Source of the DNA: Polynucleobacter sp. 86C-FISCH
GTDB lineage: Bacteria; Pseudomonadota; Gammaproteobacteria; Burkholderiales; Burkholderiaceae
Length of the DNA stretch: 64,000 nt
Reading direction: 5' to 3'
Assembly (NCBI RefSeq): GCF_018882415.1
Contig: NZ_JACVOL010000001.1
Location: 811,531 to 875,530 of the forward strand
The translations under genes were made by a program, and so were the position numbers. Positions 38,975-49,657 of this stretch are shown here, piece by piece (the first letter of the stretch is position 1; every line of letters starts with the position of its first letter). Below the pieces are notes generated by a model. The model was not told the origin of the DNA and searched no databases. It saw only the letters and a list, made by a program, of their open reading frames with translations.

Positions 38975-39784
38975 TTAATTGGTTTTGAACATCACATCGC
39001 GAGTAGAGGGCAATAAATGCTGTCCACCATCTACATATAAAGTGGTCCCAGTAATAGCGTTGGATTCCGCTAAAAATACTGCTGCTTTTGCAATATCCGC
39101 AGGTGTTGAAGATTTTCCTAATGGCGTCATTTGATGCGCCTTAGAAAAACCATCATTCGTTTGATCGCCAGATGGGAGCGAGATTCCAGGCGCCAATCCA
39201 ACCACTCGTAGATGCGGCGCAAAATCCATTGCCAATAATTCAACTGAAGAAAGTAGCGCAGCTTTTGATAGCGTATAAGATAAATAATCTGGATTGAGAT
39301 TAATGAGTTTTTGATCTAGCAATTGAATTACCGATGGAACAACCTCTGATCTGTTTGACTTGCTTTTTTGACATTCAAACATCAGTTGAGATAACAAAAT
39401 TGGTGCCGTCAAATTAACCTGCATATGCTCTTGTAAGCTTTTTCCGCTTAAAGGAGTATCTGAACTGGCGCGATCATATTCAAAAATAGAGGCACTATTG
39501 ACTAAGCAGCTCAGATGCGGAAAAGCATTGCTGACTGCTTTAAAAAGATTGGTCGTTGAGACTTCATCAGCTAAATCTGCCTGAAAAGCCTGTGCTTTAA
39601 CTCCGAATCCCTGAATTTCTTCAACGGTTTGGACAGCCTCTTGGCCTGATCGCCCATAATGAACAGCAACATCCCAGCCCTGACGGGCAAACTGCAAGGC
39701 AATTTCTCGACCGAGACGCTTTGCGGCGCCAGTCACTAAAACTGCCTTTGGTTGCTGGGATGGGGATGTTGAACTAGGGTTCAA
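38975..39784 (-). CDS. FolM/PTR1-like SDR (pteridine reductase)
   Basis: A 269-residue short-chain dehydrogenase. The cofactor motif is VTGAAKRLGREIA (17-29), where the Arg after Lys is typical of PTR1 and FolM pteridine reductases. The catalytic pair is in YTLSKAAL. The start is TTG at 39784 with AAGAG upstream; no ATG lies between it and the Rossmann fold. Next to folB it probably reduces dihydrofolate or dihydromonapterin. It diverges from the MidA-like gene by only 25 bases. Confidence 0.82.
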   Translation of the reverse strand: MNPSSTSPSQQPKAVLVTGAAKRLGREIALQFARQGWDVAVHYGRSGQEAVQTVEEIQGFGVKAQAFQADLADEVSTTNLFKAVSNAFPHLSCLVNSASIFEYDRASSDTPLSGKSLQEHMQVNLTAPILLSQLMFECQKSKSNRSEVVPSVIQLLDQKLINLNPDYLSYTLSKAALLSSVELLAMDFAPHLRVVGLAPGISLPSGDQTNDGFSKAHQMTPLGKSSTPADIAKAAVFLAESNAITGTTLYVDGGQHLLPSTRDVMFKTN

Positions 39785-39809
39785 TTAAATTCTCTTAGAC
39801 TAGCGAGCT

Positions 39810-40997
39810 ATGGATATTACCTTGACCAGCCTTGAAACGGAGCATAGTGCTCTTCTAAAGGCCAAAATATCCTCTCAAATCGCCTCCCAGGGCGGCTGGC
39901 TACCCTTTTCTCGCTACATGGAGATGGCCTTATATGAGCCCGGTATGGGCTATTACAGCGCGGGGGCCCATAAGCTAGGTGCTGGGGGTGATTTCACTAC
40001 CGCCCCTGAGTTGAGCCCCTTATTTGGCGCGGCTATTTGCTCAACCCTCCTACCGGTACTTGAGGGCCTAAAAGACAAAGGTTTGCCCACACAAATTTTA
40101 GAGTTTGGCGCAGGCACTGGAAAGCTAACCACATCCATACTCACACGGCTAAATGACCTTGGATTTCAATTAGACCGTTACGACATTATTGAAATTTCGC
40201 CAGATTTAGCGCAGCGTCAACAGGAAAGAATTAATGCAACGGTTAAACAACTTAGTCTAACAACGCAATGTCATTGGCTGAGTGAATTACCTAAAAATTT
40301 CAAAGGCATCATTCTTGCTAATGAAGTGATCGATGCCATTCCGTGTGATGCCATCATTTTTAAAGATGGCTTTTGGTATTGGCATGGAGTTGCTCTCGAG
40401 AATGAGGCCCTCACTTGGAAAGCGGGTTCACCCATTGAACAAAAGTTGCTTCCCGAGAGTTTATTAAGCGGCAACTTCTCTGAGGGTTATGTCACTGAAC
40501 TACACACACCGGCAAACGCTTGGATGCAGCAAGTCGCAAAGCATTTAGAAGTTGGCTTGTTTCTGACATTCGATTATGGCTTTCCAGAGAGTGAGTACTA
40601 TCACCCTCAAAGACTTGAGGGTACGCTGATGGCTCATCATCGTCATCATGCGATTCAAGACCCCTTTTATCTCCCAGGTCTTTGTGACCTAACAACGCAC
40701 GTTGATTGGTCACAGATTGCACGTAGTGCATTGACAGAAAATGTAGATGATGTGTATCTCACTAATCAGGCTGCATACCTGCTAGATGCAGGCATTGGCG
40801 ATATCGCACTTGAGATTGGCGATCCTAGTGACCCAGAAACATTTCTTCCTATCTCGAACTCTCTACAAAAACTATTGTCCGAGGCGGAGATGGGTGAACT
40901 CTTTAAGGCCTTTGCATTTTCTAAGAACTTAGAAAGTTTGTTGCCCGGCCATGTCCTTGAAGATCTGCCTGGTCTACGCGGCAGAAATAGGCTCTAG
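39810..40997 (+). CDS. MidA/NDUFAF7-type SAM-dependent methyltransferase
   Basis: A 395-residue protein of the DUF185/COG1565 family. It has MEMALYEPGMGYY, DFTTAPELSPLFG, a SAM loop ILEFGAGTGKLT and LANEVIDAIPCDA, all typical of this group. The mitochondrial relative NDUFAF7 methylates an arginine of a complex I subunit; bacterial substrates are not settled. It is close to an NDUFA9-like gene on the other strand, a coincidence worth noting because both are complex-I-related in mitochondria. Confidence 0.85.
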   Translation: MDITLTSLETEHSALLKAKISSQIASQGGWLPFSRYMEMALYEPGMGYYSAGAHKLGAGGDFTTAPELSPLFGAAICSTLLPVLEGLKDKGLPTQILEFGAGTGKLTTSILTRLNDLGFQLDRYDIIEISPDLAQRQQERINATVKQLSLTTQCHWLSELPKNFKGIILANEVIDAIPCDAIIFKDGFWYWHGVALENEALTWKAGSPIEQKLLPESLLSGNFSEGYVTELHTPANAWMQQVAKHLEVGLFLTFDYGFPESEYYHPQRLEGTLMAHHRHHAIQDPFYLPGLCDLTTHVDWSQIARSALTENVDDVYLTNQAAYLLDAGIGDIALEIGDPSDPETFLPISNSLQKLLSEAEMGELFKAFAFSKNLESLLPGHVLEDLPGLRGRNRL

Positions 40998-41006
40998 TAA
41001 CTTGTT

Positions 41007-42137
41007 TTAAGAATTTAGCGCTGCAGTAATTGCAGCTAATCTTGCGGACTCAAAAGCGCTGCCAATACGCTCACCATTAGATCGGTCCTCTGCTGCAATG
41101 CTTGCAATAATTTCTGCGGTATTGATTGCTTGGGCGTTCTTCATTGCATCTGCTATAGGCAATGCATTCATCCCCAACTTATCAGCAAGATTCAAAGTCG
41201 CTTGAGCGCGATCTGGCTTGCGCCACAGATCTGCACGATTAAACCAAGCCAAAATATCTGTAGCTTGATAAGGATGATTGAGGTATTTATTCACTAAAAC
41301 TCTTAGGTCGCTAAAGATTTCAGAGTAATCACGCACTTCGATTGGCATACGAACACAATCAGCCCAAGAGCGAATTTCACCAGCAGGCAAATCCATCAGG
41401 GTAATTGCGCAACGCTCATCCAAGCCATTGCTGGCGCATGAGAAGTGCGTAATTAACGCCTCGCGAAAAGACTCTTCAGATAACTTGGCAACCAATGTCG
41501 TCGGTAATAACGTACTAGCAGCGCCCGTATTTAATAGGACCTGAAACAAATGCATGGGCTTCGCAGCAACCAAGCCCCTAGCTAGCTCCTGCCAAATACG
41601 CTCGGCCGACAAAGTCTTTAACTCACCCGACTGAACAATTGCCTTTAACGCTATGAGCGTTTCATCGGCAATCCTAAACTCTGGGAAACGCGCAGAGAAT
41701 CGAGCGATACGCAATAGACGTAGTGGATCTTCTGCAAATGCATCGGACACATGCCGAAATATTTTGGCGGCTAAATCTTCTTGACCGTTATAAGGATCAA
41801 TAATTGGTCCAAACTGTTTTCCGTCTGCGCCTACCTCTTGCGCCATTGCATTAATTGTTAAATCACGACGCTCTAAATCTTGCTCCAAGGTAACGGAAGG
41901 ATCGGCATAGAAATGAAAGCCTTTATAGCCTTGGCCCGTCTTGCGCTCAGTGCGCGCAAGTGCGTATTCAGCCTGGGTCTCTGGATGCAAGAAGACTGGG
42001 AAATCTTTTCCTACAGGGCGGTAGCCCTTCGCAATCATTTCTTCTACGCTGGAACCCACCACAACATAATCAATGTCGTGCACAGGCAAACCCATCAGGG
42101 TGTCCCTGATAGCGCCGCCTACTGCATAGACTTTCAT
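41007..42137 (-). CDS. cca: CCA tRNA nucleotidyltransferase
   Basis: A 376-residue class II CCA-adding enzyme. The nucleotidyl-transfer motif is [10 protein letters not shown] (8-17) with DIDYVV for the metal aspartates; [10 protein letters not shown] and [16 protein letters not shown] follow. It completes tRNA 3' ends. The HD phosphohydrolase domain of the E. coli form seems absent at this length. It overlaps the NDUFA9-like gene by one base (TAATG). Confidence 0.93.
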   Translation of the reverse strand: MKVYAVGGAIRDTLMGLPVHDIDYVVVGSSVEEMIAKGYRPVGKDFPVFLHPETQAEYALARTERKTGQGYKGFHFYADPSVTLEQDLERRDLTINAMAQEVGADGKQFGPIIDPYNGQEDLAAKIFRHVSDAFAEDPLRLLRIARFSARFPEFRIADETLIALKAIVQSGELKTLSAERIWQELARGLVAAKPMHLFQVLLNTGAASTLLPTTLVAKLSEESFREALITHFSCASNGLDERCAITLMDLPAGEIRSWADCVRMPIEVRDYSEIFSDLRVLVNKYLNHPYQATDILAWFNRADLWRKPDRAQATLNLADKLGMNALPIADAMKNAQAINTAEIIASIAAEDRSNGERIGSAFESARLAAITAALNS

Positions 42138-43045
42138 TACTGCATGCCCTCTAGGCTACGACGACTCATTTTGAATACTGCCGTCAGTGCATCGACACCG
42201 TTTGCGGGCAAGGTATTGGGCAACTGCATAGAGGCAATATTGTCGCGAGACATTAAAGTGGGTCCGGGCAAGAACTCAAATGCGAGCGCCTGCAAATAAC
42301 CCACAAAAGCGGGTACCGGAATAATGGCGCAACTTGTTTTTGCTCTACGAGCGGCAAATTCAACGATTTCTTTCATCGTATAAATCGTTGGGCCCACCAA
42401 ATCATAAGATTGATGAATTGTTTGTGGCATTGATAAGGATTTCACAAAAGCAGATGCAACATCATCCACACTCACCGGCTGAAACTTAGCCTGATGGTTA
42501 GCTAAAGGCATAGCAGGGAATAGCTTGGTCAATTTAGAAAATAAATTAATAAATTGATCTTGTGAGCCAAAGATGACTGATGGTCTAAAGATGGTCCAAT
42601 CTAAATTACTTGCCTTGACTGCAGCCTCACCATCGCCTTTGCTGCGCTGATACATAGAAGGGCCATTAGAATCTGCGCCCAGTGCACTCATGTGCAAATA
42701 GCGCTTTAAGCCATGTAACTGCATCGCAGTAATAATATTTTTTGGCAAATCTACGTGAGCCGCCTTAAATACTTTTCCATAAGGCTGAGCTGGCTTGTCA
42801 TGCAAGACACCTACCAAATTGATCACTGCTCCATTTTTATCAATACGCCCACAAAGACTTTGCAGTTCATCAAAATCATGAATATCAGCATCTTCAACGT
42901 GGACCTTAGGCAGCATTCGTAATTCACGTGCGGCAGCCAAGTGGCCTGTTGGGATCAATACAGAATAGCCTGCAAGCTGGAGTTGCGCCGCAATCACTCG
43001 CCCTACAAATCCATTGCCGCCAATCAGAAGGATGTCGTATTTCAT
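42137..43045 (-). CDS. NDUFA9-like NAD(P)-binding protein (extended/atypical SDR)
   Basis: A 302-residue protein with an N-terminal Rossmann motif [11 protein letters not shown] (8-18) and later [11 protein letters not shown] with FRPSVIFG, the pattern of the complex I NDUFA9-type atypical SDRs. Usually no catalytic Tyr-Lys is conserved in this group, and none is obvious here. The bacterial function is unknown; it may act on quinones or lipids at the membrane. It is first in the gene pair with cca. Confidence 0.82.
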   Translation of the reverse strand: MKYDILLIGGNGFVGRVIAAQLQLAGYSVLIPTGHLAAARELRMLPKVHVEDADIHDFDELQSLCGRIDKNGAVINLVGVLHDKPAQPYGKVFKAAHVDLPKNIITAMQLHGLKRYLHMSALGADSNGPSMYQRSKGDGEAAVKASNLDWTIFRPSVIFGSQDQFINLFSKLTKLFPAMPLANHQAKFQPVSVDDVASAFVKSLSMPQTIHQSYDLVGPTIYTMKEIVEFAARRAKTSCAIIPVPAFVGYLQALAFEFLPGPTLMSRDNIASMQLPNTLPANGVDALTAVFKMSRRSLEGMQ

Positions 43046-43081
43046 ATGAGGCTCTCTTTGCCTGGAGGGGCAATTAATTGT

Positions 43082-45049
43082 TTAAGGAAGTTCAGATTGA
43101 GTTGCAGCCTTCGGCGCAATTACACCCAATCGTTGCTTTAAAGATTGTGTTTGGCCATTCATTACAGATGAATAGTAATTCGCATTGGAGAGAACATTCT
43201 TCACATACACACGTGTCTCAGTGAATGGAATGGTTTCTGCAAAGATAGCGCCTTCGGTTGGGCCTGATAATTTTTCACGCCAAGCTTTTGATCGAGAAGG
43301 CCCTGCGTTATAGGCTGCTGAAGCCAAAACCCAAGAACCATCCAGATCCACGAGAACCATATTTAAATAATTACTACCCAATGTCAGGTTGGTATTAGTG
43401 TCGCTCAGCTTGTCATTGGTGTAATTCGTCATGCCAATTTTTTTGGCTACGTACTTAGCAGTATTGGGCATCACTTGCATTAACCCGGAAGCACCAACAG
43501 AAGAGGAGGCATTCATGATGAAGCGCGACTCCTGACGAATCAAACCATATGCCCAAGCAAGATTCAAATCGATTTGGCGCGCAATGGGGGATAGCTCTTC
43601 TTTAAATGGTGTTGGGTAACGCAAACTAAAGTCATGTTCTTGCTTTGTACGATCAGCGGTATTCACAACACGGTCATATAGATGAATACGCTTCGCATAC
43701 TCAGCGGCAGCCAATAACTGCTTATCAGTCATGTTGCGCAATTCCCAGTTCCACTCGCGATTACCCTCAAAGCGCAAGTTCATGGCGTATAAGCGCTCAC
43801 CACGAATAAAGCCTTTACGACTTGCCATTGCATCAATCTCTTGCTCAGTCACCTTAGTCTTAGCGGGCGCATGATTTGATTTACCTAACTCTTCACGCGC
43901 CAGTTGACCGTAAAAGTTGTATTGATCAGCAATCAACTCAAAACTGTCTTTGGCTTTAGCGTCCTGGCCTTCCGCTTTTAATGCGCGACCATACCAATAA
44001 GTCCATGCGGGATCTTTAGCGCGCACCGCTGGATTCATGCCATCAATCGCGTTCTTTACTAGGGACCAGTCTTTGGCACGTAATCCAGCTCGCACTTTCC
44101 ACTCTTGAGATTCAACTGAAAGCAGCTCGTTGTAGCCAAGCTCCTGCTGTAAACGATAAGCATCATCCGCATTGGGATCCAACTTCTTAGCCAAAAACTG
44201 CCCGATCACACCCCATGCAACTGCTTGGTTCTCTTTACTGTAGCGCGATGCATTTTGAGAAAAGTCACGATACGCTTTTGCTGGATCTGCCTTAGCAGAT
44301 TTCACAATATCTCCTATCGGATCTTCGCCACCAAGGCGGCGCGCCATGGTGTCATAACCCCTTTCACTGGCAGCGCGGCCAATCGCCTTTGCTTCGCTAG
44401 GAGACATGCCGCCAGCAGCAACTAGTGAGGGCACTAACTCTTGGCAAGCCTGCCCAAAGTAACCCGGGTCCAATAAGACTGAGCGCGAATCAATTGCTAG
44501 CTTAGTTGGGTTCTCGCCCTGAGATAGCTTAGATAGCAAGGAGTAGCACTTCACTTGCGTATCGTCATCCAATACAAATTTAGCGTACTCAGCATCAAAG
44601 CGCGCCCAATCTCTGCGCTTACCCAAAACCAAAAGCCAATCATTGCGCATACGATCTGCCAGGGCTGTGCCTTGATATTGATTTAAGAACGCAACGACTT
44701 GAGCATCCGCGCCATAGTCATTACGTGCACCTCCAGCGCTATCAAACAACTGTGGCTTGATGCGGAAATAAGTTACGTAATCATCAAATGGATAGTTGGC
44801 TAAATTTGAAGAGAGTTGCTGAGTCCGAAATACATCGTTCTTTTTTGCAGCCTCACGCAGATCAATAAACATCCGATCGGTATCGGTAATTTCTGCGGGA
44901 GCAGCTTTGCTCTCATATGACTTAGGTAGGCTTGGCTTTTTGGCTTTTTCTGCAAAGCTACTAGACGTGCCAAGCGCTAGGCCCAAGATCAAAATCTTAG
45001 CCATCAAAAGGTGCTTGCTACTGAAAATTGCGGACTTCATTCTTGCCAT
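43082..45049 (-). CDS. slt: Soluble lytic murein transglycosylase
   Basis: A 655-residue Slt70-like enzyme. Signal peptide to about residue 33 (SSFAEKA), then a long alpha-helical superhelix, then the C-terminal catalytic domain with Glu507 (LIRQESRF) and GASGLMQVMP. It cleaves peptidoglycan to anhydromuropeptides, the substrate class that the AmpG-like permease encoded near 54 kb would import. It is divergent from the cyclo-ligase gene. Confidence 0.93.
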   Translation of the reverse strand: MARMKSAIFSSKHLLMAKILILGLALGTSSSFAEKAKKPSLPKSYESKAAPAEITDTDRMFIDLREAAKKNDVFRTQQLSSNLANYPFDDYVTYFRIKPQLFDSAGGARNDYGADAQVVAFLNQYQGTALADRMRNDWLLVLGKRRDWARFDAEYAKFVLDDDTQVKCYSLLSKLSQGENPTKLAIDSRSVLLDPGYFGQACQELVPSLVAAGGMSPSEAKAIGRAASERGYDTMARRLGGEDPIGDIVKSAKADPAKAYRDFSQNASRYSKENQAVAWGVIGQFLAKKLDPNADDAYRLQQELGYNELLSVESQEWKVRAGLRAKDWSLVKNAIDGMNPAVRAKDPAWTYWYGRALKAEGQDAKAKDSFELIADQYNFYGQLAREELGKSNHAPAKTKVTEQEIDAMASRKGFIRGERLYAMNLRFEGNREWNWELRNMTDKQLLAAAEYAKRIHLYDRVVNTADRTKQEHDFSLRYPTPFKEELSPIARQIDLNLAWAYGLIRQESRFIMNASSSVGASGLMQVMPNTAKYVAKKIGMTNYTNDKLSDTNTNLTLGSNYLNMVLVDLDGSWVLASAAYNAGPSRSKAWREKLSGPTEGAIFAETIPFTETRVYVKNVLSNANYYSSVMNGQTQSLKQRLGVIAPKAATQSELP

Positions 45050-45124
45050 CTAACCCTATATCTATTTACCTGACTGTGGCCAGGCAACAACTTGATTACT
45101 ATATCCTTTAATTTTCGCCTGATA

Positions 45125-45751
45125 ATGATCGATATGCACGGTAATTCAGCAAAAACTCTTCGTCAAAATTTATTGAACCAGCGGACTATGTTTGCTGCCG
45201 AGCACGATTACGCTCAAATTCAAGCGCGCCTCATCGATCACTTAAATGAACTGCTATCGGAACAAGGCGATTCCTGGCAATCTATCGCTCTATATTGGCC
45301 TATTCAGGATGAGATCGATTTGCGCTCTGCCTTGGTGGCTTGGGCTAAAAAAGCCCCCAATAGGACTCTTTCACTGCCATTTGCGCGCCCCGATAAACAT
45401 CTGGATTTTTATGAATGGCGCCAAGGGGATCAATTAATTCAAAGCAAGCATGGCGTACCAGAGCCCAACCCAGAAAATCCTGCACGCCCGCAACTGACGC
45501 CTGACTGCATCCTCATCCCCTGTGTTGGCTGGTCTTGCTCTGTAGTTAACGGCAAAACACATTACTGGCGCCTAGGTTACGGTGGCGGATACTTCGATCG
45601 CACTCTGGCACAGCTACGAAAAAATAACCCAAACCTCATTTGCATGGGGATTGGGTTTAATTGGCAAAAATTAGATGATTCTCAATGGGCTGCTCAAACG
45701 CACGATGAGCCATTGGATATGCTCCTGACGGAGTCTGGATTACTTCGTTAA
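45125..45751 (+). CDS. 5-formyltetrahydrofolate cyclo-ligase
   Basis: About 208 residues. An upstream TTG would lengthen it, but the conserved part begins at LRQNLLNQR, so I take the ATG at 45125 (45134 is also possible). Family motif LGYGGGYFDRTLA and the late GIGFNWQ are present. It recycles 5-formyl-THF to methenyl-THF. The last 12 bases overlap the convergent metF. In E. coli this gene follows 6S RNA; here only 75 bases separate it from slt, too little for 6S RNA. Confidence 0.9.
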   Translation: MIDMHGNSAKTLRQNLLNQRTMFAAEHDYAQIQARLIDHLNELLSEQGDSWQSIALYWPIQDEIDLRSALVAWAKKAPNRTLSLPFARPDKHLDFYEWRQGDQLIQSKHGVPEPNPENPARPQLTPDCILIPCVGWSCSVVNGKTHYWRLGYGGGYFDRTLAQLRKNNPNLICMGIGFNWQKLDDSQWAAQTHDEPLDMLLTESGLLR

Positions 45752-46570
45752 ATCTAAGTTATCTGCAATAGCCAAAACTGCATCAGCCTGATTGAGCGAG
45801 TAGAAATGAATTCCAGGTGCGCCAGCCGTCAATAACTGGTCACACAAGTCAGTCACCACCTCTTCGCCAAATGCACGAATAGAGGCAATGTCATCGCCAT
45901 AAGATTGAAGACGCAAACGAATCCAGCGCGGAATTTCTGCGCCGCATGCATCTGAGAATCGCAATAACTGGCTGCTATTGGTGATCGGCATAATGCCCGC
46001 GATGATCGGCTGAGTTACGCCCTGGTCATATGCCTCATCAACAAAACGGAAGTAGGCGTCACTGTTATAAAAATACTGGGTGACCGCAGAGTTCGCGCCC
46101 GCTTTCATTTTTTGCACAAAGAAATCCACATCACTCGCAGGGGACTTTGCCTGTGGATGCGTCTCTGGATATGCAGCTACATCGATATGAAACCAATCGC
46201 CTGTTTCTGCGCGAATAAATTCAACTAATTCATTGGCATGATGAAACTCGCCATACTGGCCCATGCCAGATGGTAAGTCACCGCGCAAGGCCACAATACG
46301 CTTTACGCCTAACGCTTGATATTGCTTGAGCATCTCGCGCACGCTTTCACGTGAGCTACCAACACAAGATAAGTGGGGAGCAACTGCTGCACCGGCAGCA
46401 TGAATATCGCTCACTACTTTTAATGTGCCAGACTGAGTAGAACCACCGGCACCAAAGGTCACGGAATAAAACGTAGGCTTAAGCGTTTCAGAAAAACGCT
46501 CACGCACAAGATGCAACTTACTCTCACCTTCAGGTGTTTTTGGAGGAAAGAATTCGACGCTTAATTCCAT
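45740..46570 (-). CDS. metF: 5,10-methylenetetrahydrofolate reductase
   Basis: A 276-residue FAD enzyme that makes methyl-THF for MetH. Visible motifs: VEFFPPKT near the start with the catalytic Glu, TFGAGGST, RGDLP (98-102) and KAGANSAVTQYFY. The length is normal for bacterial MetF. It lies 37 bases after ahcY and is probably expressed from the riboswitch-controlled ahcY transcript. Confidence 0.96.
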   Translation of the reverse strand: MELSVEFFPPKTPEGESKLHLVRERFSETLKPTFYSVTFGAGGSTQSGTLKVVSDIHAAGAAVAPHLSCVGSSRESVREMLKQYQALGVKRIVALRGDLPSGMGQYGEFHHANELVEFIRAETGDWFHIDVAAYPETHPQAKSPASDVDFFVQKMKAGANSAVTQYFYNSDAYFRFVDEAYDQGVTQPIIAGIMPITNSSQLLRFSDACGAEIPRWIRLRLQSYGDDIASIRAFGEEVVTDLCDQLLTAGAPGIHFYSLNQADAVLAIADNLDLTK

Positions 46571-46607
46571 GATTTTGGGCCTAGATATCTATTGAACAGT
46601 GATTGGA

Positions 46608-48053
<1,446 letters not shown>

Positions 48054-48058
48054 TAATG

Positions 48059-48087
48059 CTCCAGCTAAATACGATCCAATGCTGGAG
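48059..48087 (-). promoter_or_regulatory. Hairpin that covers the ahcY ribosome binding site
   Basis: CTCCAGC (48087-48081) pairs with GCTGGAG (48065-48059) on the minus strand. The second arm contains the GGAG that lies five bases before the ahcY start, so this hairpin should reduce translation unless opened. It is the last structure of the SAH-responsive leader. Confidence 0.5.
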
Positions 48088-48093
48088 TAGAAA

Positions 48094-48124
48094 CTCGCTA
48101 GCCATTGAATCATGGGTTAGCGAG
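48094..48124 (-). promoter_or_regulatory. Hairpin that competes with the SAH riboswitch pseudoknot
   Basis: CTCGCTA (48124-48118) pairs with TAGCGAG (48100-48094), and an inner CCAT/ATGG extends it; TTTCTAC follows. The first arm shares bases 48124-48122 with the strand that forms the riboswitch pseudoknot. The two folds exclude each other, as expected for an on-switch platform. The T stretch is weak, so attenuation rather than strong termination may result. Confidence 0.5.
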
Positions 48125-48219
48125 CGCGGTTGCAATTAGCAAACTCCGTTTAGGAATCCACTCCCTTCAAGCCTGGGGAAGTACTGGGTCTCAGTATTCC
48201 TTGCAACGCTCCTTGAAGG
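48122..48219 (-). promoter_or_regulatory. SAH riboswitch (upstream of ahcY)
   Basis: On the minus strand CCTTCAAG (48219-48212) pairs with CTTGAAGG (48171-48164) to form P1. The conserved core GGAGCGTTGCAA follows the first arm, and CCCAGGC precedes the second. P2 is GGAATACTG with CAGTACTTCC. The pseudoknot pairs GAGCG (48211-48207) with CGCTC (48126-48122). This matches the SAH riboswitch class known upstream of ahcY in beta- and gammaproteobacteria, which raises expression when SAH accumulates. Confidence 0.88.
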
Positions 48220-48249
48220 TATGCCGTAATTGTAAACAATTACGGCATA
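48220..48249. repeat. 30-bp palindrome between metK and the SAH riboswitch
   Basis: The arms of 14 bases (TATGCCGTAATTGT and complement) are perfect and flank two central bases. No T run follows on the minus strand, so a metK terminator is doubtful. On the minus strand TACAAT lies within the second arm and GTGAAA 16 bases before it, a possible weak promoter whose transcript would begin just before the riboswitch. An operator overlapping an ahcY promoter is a reasonable reading. Confidence 0.55.
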
Positions 48250-48287
48250 TTTCACCTCAATACACCTACAAACTGCGTATTTTCTAC

Positions 48288-49454
48288 TTATAGACCTGCT
48301 GCGGCACGTAATGCAGCCGCCTTGTCTGTTTGCTCCCAAGTAAATTCTGGCTCCTCACGACCAAAGTGGCCATAAGCAGCAGTCTTCTTATAAATTGGGC
48401 GCAAGAGGTTGAGCATCTTCACGATGCCCTTTGGACGCAAGTCAAAATGCTCGGAAACTAATTGAGCAATCTTCTCATCGGAAATCTTGCCTGTGCCAAA
48501 TGTGCTCACCATCACTGAAGTTGGTTTAGCAACACCAATCGCGTAAGAAATCTGAATCAAGCACTTGCTTGCCAAACCAGCAGCAACTACGTTCTTCGCA
48601 ACATAACGACCAGCGTACGCGGCAGAGCGGTCAACCTTAGACGGATCTTTACCAGAGAAAGCGCCACCGCCGTGAGGAGCTGCGCCACCGTAGGTATCCA
48701 CAATAATTTTGCGACCAGTTAAACCGCAATCGCCTTGTGGACCGCCGATAACAAAACGACCTGTTGGGTTAACCAAGAAGTTAATCGCACCTTTGATCAA
48801 ATGCTTAGGCAATACTGGTTTGATGATTTCTTCGATTACCGCTTCGCGCAATTTTTCGAGAGAAATATCTTCATCATGCTGAGTAGACAACACAACTGTA
48901 TCGATAGAGTCAGGCTTGCCATCCACATAACGCAATGTCACTTGTGACTTTGCATCAGGGCGCAACCAGTTCAAACGGCCATCACGGCGCAATTGGGATT
49001 GACGCTCAACTAAACGATGTGACAAGTGAATTGGCAAAGGCATGAGCTCTGCAGTCTCATCACAAGCGTAACCAAACATCAAACCTTGGTCACCAGCACC
49101 TTGATCTAAGCCATCATCATGAGCTTTATCAACGCCTTGAGCGATATCAGGACTTTGCTTGTCATAGGCAACCAATACTGCACAGCCTTTGTAGTCGATA
49201 CCGTAATCAGTATTGTCGTAACCAATTTCACGCAATGTATTGCGAGCAACCTGGATGTAATCAACGTTTGCATTAGTAGTGATTTCACCAGCCAAAACTA
49301 CTAAGCCGGTGTTGCACAATGTTTCTGCTGCAACGCGTGCAGTTGGGTCTTGAGCCAAGATGGCATCGAGAATCGAATCAGAAATTTGGTCTGCTACTTT
49401 ATCGGGGTGACCTTCAGAAACAGATTCTGAGGTAAAGAAGTAATCGTTTGCCAT
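48288..49454 (-). CDS. metK: S-adenosylmethionine synthetase
   Basis: A 388-residue enzyme that makes SAM from methionine and ATP. Motifs: [14 protein letters not shown] (12-25), [12 protein letters not shown] and the P-loop-like [19 protein letters not shown]. Length is normal. It lies upstream of ahcY and metF on the same strand; a 30-bp palindrome and a riboswitch in the gap suggest ahcY has its own control. A structured leader and a possible promoter lie upstream. Confidence 0.97.
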   Translation of the reverse strand: MANDYFFTSESVSEGHPDKVADQISDSILDAILAQDPTARVAAETLCNTGLVVLAGEITTNANVDYIQVARNTLREIGYDNTDYGIDYKGCAVLVAYDKQSPDIAQGVDKAHDDGLDQGAGDQGLMFGYACDETAELMPLPIHLSHRLVERQSQLRRDGRLNWLRPDAKSQVTLRYVDGKPDSIDTVVLSTQHDEDISLEKLREAVIEEIIKPVLPKHLIKGAINFLVNPTGRFVIGGPQGDCGLTGRKIIVDTYGGAAPHGGGAFSGKDPSKVDRSAAYAGRYVAKNVVAAGLASKCLIQISYAIGVAKPTSVMVSTFGTGKISDEKIAQLVSEHFDLRPKGIVKMLNLLRPIYKKTAAYGHFGREEPEFTWEQTDKAAALRAAAGL

Positions 49455-49657
49455 TGCATATTCCTTTAGTAATTAACACGATCATTGGGACAACTCGACG
49501 TGCCAGGAACTACAACGGCGACGCTTTAGCAGAATTTATGAATCGCCCTGCAAGTTGCCTTAACTCAGCGATGACAGAATTTTATCCGAAAAGCCGCTAA
49601 TTGGGCAAGGCGGGCCGAAATCCACACAGTAAGAGCGGCATTGAATATCATTAGGGG
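49455..49657. promoter_or_regulatory. Divergent control region between metK and the first LpxL-like gene
   Basis: This 203-base gap holds the metK leader on the minus strand. A possible promoter is TTGCCC (49608-49603), 18 bases, TAAAAT (49584-49579), giving a leader of about 118 bases. The leader can fold: AGGCAACT near 49560 can pair with AGTTCCT near 49510, and GGCGA with TCGCC inside. I see no known SAM riboswitch class. No plus-strand promoter is convincing. Confidence 0.35.

Noticed and set aside
45050..45124. Possible 6S RNA before the 5-formyl-THF cyclo-ligase gene
   Set aside because: The E. coli order has 6S RNA here, but the gap is only about 75 bases and shows no long hairpin.
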